Source: Paracoccus sp. MKU1
GTDB lineage: Bacteria > Pseudomonadota > Alphaproteobacteria > Rhodobacterales > Rhodobacteraceae
Direction: 5' to 3'
Length of the DNA stretch: 47,785 bases
NCBI RefSeq assembly: GCF_001447385.1
Contig: NZ_LLWQ01000204.1
Coordinates: 1-47,785, forward strand
How positions within the stretch are numbered: the stretch's first letter is position 1; each line of letters starts with the position of its first letter. Below the pieces are notes generated by a model. The model saw only the letters and a program-made list of their open reading frames with translations. It was not told where the DNA came from and ran no database searches. The position numbers and the translations under genes were made by a program. Below are positions 46,108 through 47,785 of the stretch, piece after piece.

Positions 46108-46983
46108 ATGCAGGTCGTCTTTCATTGCGGGGTTCACGGCACGGATCTCTATCGCATGGTCAAGACCCTGTTGCAGAACCGGGACTGGCTGTTGCGCAAT
46201 GGGGTCGAGCCGGTGACCCCAAACCGGCATCGCGAGGTCTTCAACGAGGCGCTGAGCGCGTTGAAAGGCGGCCCTGCCACGCCGGAAATGGAACAGGTGA
46301 TGCTGGACGCGATCCTGGACTCGGACGATCCGCGGCGGATCATTTGCAGCACGCCGACCTTTCTTGGCAAGGCAGCGCGCGCGATCTCGCCCGAAGGGCT
46401 CTATGCCAGCGCCGGCGAGAAGATGGCGGCGCTGGCCAACCTGTTTCCCAGCGCCGAGGTCGAGTTCTTCTTGGCGCTGAAGAACCCCGCCACGCTGGTC
46501 TCCTACATCCTGTCGCAAGAGAGCAACGGCACCTATGCCGAGCTGATGGGCGGGGTCGATCCCGAGGCGCTGCGCTGGGGCCCAGCGATACGGCGGGTCC
46601 TGGCCGCCCTGCCGGGCCGGCGCCTGGTGGTCTGGTGTCACGAGGATACCTCGCTGATCTGGCCCGAGGTGGTGCGCCGCATCTCGACCATGCCGGCCGA
46701 TGTGCCGCTCAAGGCCGGCTTGCAGGTCCTGGGCGATATCCTCCACCCCGACGGCATCCGCATGATCCGCGAGGCGATGGCGCAAGAGGAGCGGCTGACC
46801 ATCGCCAGCCGCCGCAGGATCTTTGCCGCCGCGCTCGAGAAATACGCTCAGCCCGAACAGATCGAGGTGGAGTTGAACCTGCCCGGCTGGACCCAGCCGA
46901 TGGTGGACCGCATCACCACCGCCTATGAAGCCGACATGGCCGAGATCGCGGCCTTGCCGGGGATCGAGTTCCTGACCTCCTGA
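46108..46983 (+). CDS. Conserved hypothetical protein, possibly sulfotransferase-fold
   Basis: A 291-residue protein starting MQVVFHCGVHGTDLYRMVKT. The open frame reaches back to 45904, but that part is IS DNA. The ATG at 46108 has AGGAG about 10-12 nt upstream. The layout (N-terminal strand plus loop HCGVHGTD, then LLQNRDWLLRNGVEPVTPNR, later FFLALKNPATLVSYIL and RLVVWCHEDTSLIWPEVVRR) faintly recalls the sulfotransferase/P-loop fold, where PAPS-binding GxxxxG/T is followed by a helix. The key glycine-rich P-loop is degenerate, so no function is assigned. It stands alone between IS remnants. Confidence 0.75.
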   Translation: MQVVFHCGVHGTDLYRMVKTLLQNRDWLLRNGVEPVTPNRHREVFNEALSALKGGPATPEMEQVMLDAILDSDDPRRIICSTPTFLGKAARAISPEGLYASAGEKMAALANLFPSAEVEFFLALKNPATLVSYILSQESNGTYAELMGGVDPEALRWGPAIRRVLAALPGRRLVVWCHEDTSLIWPEVVRRISTMPADVPLKAGLQVLGDILHPDGIRMIREAMAQEERLTIASRRRIFAAALEKYAQPEQIEVELNLPGWTQPMVDRITTAYEADMAEIAALPGIEFLTS

Positions 46984-47571
46984 ACCAACCGGATCGTTGT
47001 CCCGGAGCAGGTCTTTGTCCGTCCAGGACGTCGTCGGCCTGCGGGCAGCCGGCATTTCGGCCGGATACGGTTTTCGAGGATGGGGGCCTCTGGCAATCCG
47101 GAGCCTTCGCCAATTCTTCGGGGAGGCCCGGTGGGTTTTCCTTGCCGGTGGGAGTGCGGATCCGCGGCAAGGGATTTGCGCGGGGTATCGACCGGATGCG
47201 GCGCGGATCGTGGGGCCGCTGGTTCTGTCCAAGGCTGCCGGGCTTTGGTCGATTTGATCGACGTGAGCTCCCCACTACGAACATGCCAGGGGCGCCGATT
47301 CGCTGGGTTTGCGAAGCCATGGATCGGGGATGGACAGGAAGCCGAAGCGCTCGACCGGAGGCATCTCCCGCGGATTTTCAGGGCACGGTTCTCTACCGCC
47401 CTAGCTGTCGCGACGGAGCGAAGCATGGCGCAAGGATATCCGCCAATACAATCTTGCCGTGTATCGGCAAGCTGGCGAGACGCGGAGCTTGGAATGAGAA
47501 ATCGGGACGGGAGAAGAGTAACGGCCCGATTGTTACCGTCTGCCTGAGTTTGGGCTGATGGATTAAGGCAC
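46984..47571. other. No recognisable gene (about 0.6 kb)
   Basis: Several overlapping ORFs of 70-155 codons cross this stretch on both strands, but none shows protein-like composition, a ribosome-binding site, or a family I recognise. It lies between an orphan gene and the IS at the right edge, so it may be decayed coding DNA. Nothing else was seen. Confidence 0.6.
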
Positions 47572-47616
47572 GTGCATAGTGACGTCGTTAATGACGTGTC
47601 TTATGCGGGTGTGGGG

Positions 47617-47785
47617 ATGCGGGGCGATATTCTTGGACTGGAGCGGCGGCGGCGGTGGAGCGACGAGGAGAAGCTCGAGATCGTTTTGTCGGTCGGCGTG
47701 GACGGGGCGACGGTGACGCAGGTTGCACAGCGGCACGATGTGACGCGGCAGCAAATCTATGCCTGGCGGCACCAACTAAAGAAGA
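47617..47785 (+). CDS. IS66/IS3-type TnpA (HTH transposase accessory protein), partial
   Basis: Runs off the right edge. The translation MRGDILGLERRRRWSDEEKL, then VTQVAQRHDVTRQQIYAWR, is the helix-turn-helix region (HTH_Tnp_1/COG2963 type) of IS66 TnpA or IS3 OrfA proteins. The phrase ERRRRWSDEEK favours IS66. The frame is open upstream to a GTG at 47572, so the start is uncertain. The left end of the element must lie in about 47525-47571 or a little earlier. Confidence 0.8.
   Translation, partial: MRGDILGLERRRRWSDEEKLEIVLSVGVDGATVTQVAQRHDVTRQQIYAWRHQLKK

Noticed and set aside
46923..47547. Several 70-167-codon ORFs on both strands near the right end
   Set aside because: No ribosome-binding sites, no recognised family, mutually overlapping; treated as gene-free DNA.

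Overview
The window is GC-rich DNA from an alphaproteobacterium of the order Rhodobacterales, most likely Paracoccus or a close relative. The basis is gene content and order: mcm, pccA and pccB within about 10 kb, a phoH-ybeY-corC run, a type-2 ctaA, gltA-gltX-comEC, DUF4174 and DUF6497 proteins, and the residue style of the proteins. This is recognition from memory, not a database search. Most of the window is chromosomal housekeeping DNA. Both ends carry insertion-sequence DNA.

Layout. Positions 1-287 hold the N-terminal part of an IS701-type transposase that runs off the left edge and abuts hom. Positions 288-12.9k are mostly minus-strand: homoserine dehydrogenase, a small R-x4-H protein, a GNAT acetyltransferase, methylmalonyl-CoA mutase, propionyl-CoA carboxylase alpha and beta, and between the two carboxylase genes a set of small lipoproteins and DUF proteins. 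Mcm and PccAB together convert propionyl-CoA to succinyl-CoA; the epimerase is not in the window. Positions 12.9-18.1k are plus-strand: alr, an Mla-type ABC permease and ATPase, phoH, ybeY, corC. Positions 18.1-21.5k are minus-strand: an ABM-GNAT fusion, guaA and a ThiE-like protein. Positions 21.5-26.4k are plus-strand: trmJ, ctaA, an M32 carboxypeptidase and miaB.

Positions 26.4-31.1k are a minus-strand operon. It encodes a polar amino-acid ABC transporter (ATPase, binding protein, two permeases) followed by a glutamine-synthetase-like ligase, probably for uptake and gamma-glutamylation of an amine or amino acid. Positions 31.2-35.9k are minus-strand: TerB, DUF1330, PPK2, a repeat-rich secreted protein, pyrG, secG. 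Then come cobQ (+), an SDR, DUF1284, gltA and gltX (all -), and comEC (+).

Right end, 43.8-47.8k. After comEC comes a two-gene operon: an H-NOX-like protein, and a HNOBA-GGDEF diguanylate cyclase with intact active site and I-site. The H-NOX-like protein lacks the proximal histidine and the YxSxR motif that hold heme in known H-NOX proteins, so it may sense something other than heme-bound NO. Next are remnants of an IS1595-type and an IS256-type element, one orphan conserved gene, about 0.6 kb without a recognisable gene, and the start of an IS66/IS3-type element at the right edge.

The most interesting points are the apparently heme-less H-NOX/cyclic-di-GMP pair, a short orientation-fixed sequence motif that follows several stop codons, the ABM-GNAT fusion with a palindrome over its expected promoter, and several start-codon and hairpin oddities. 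No rRNA, tRNA, CRISPR array or replication origin was seen.
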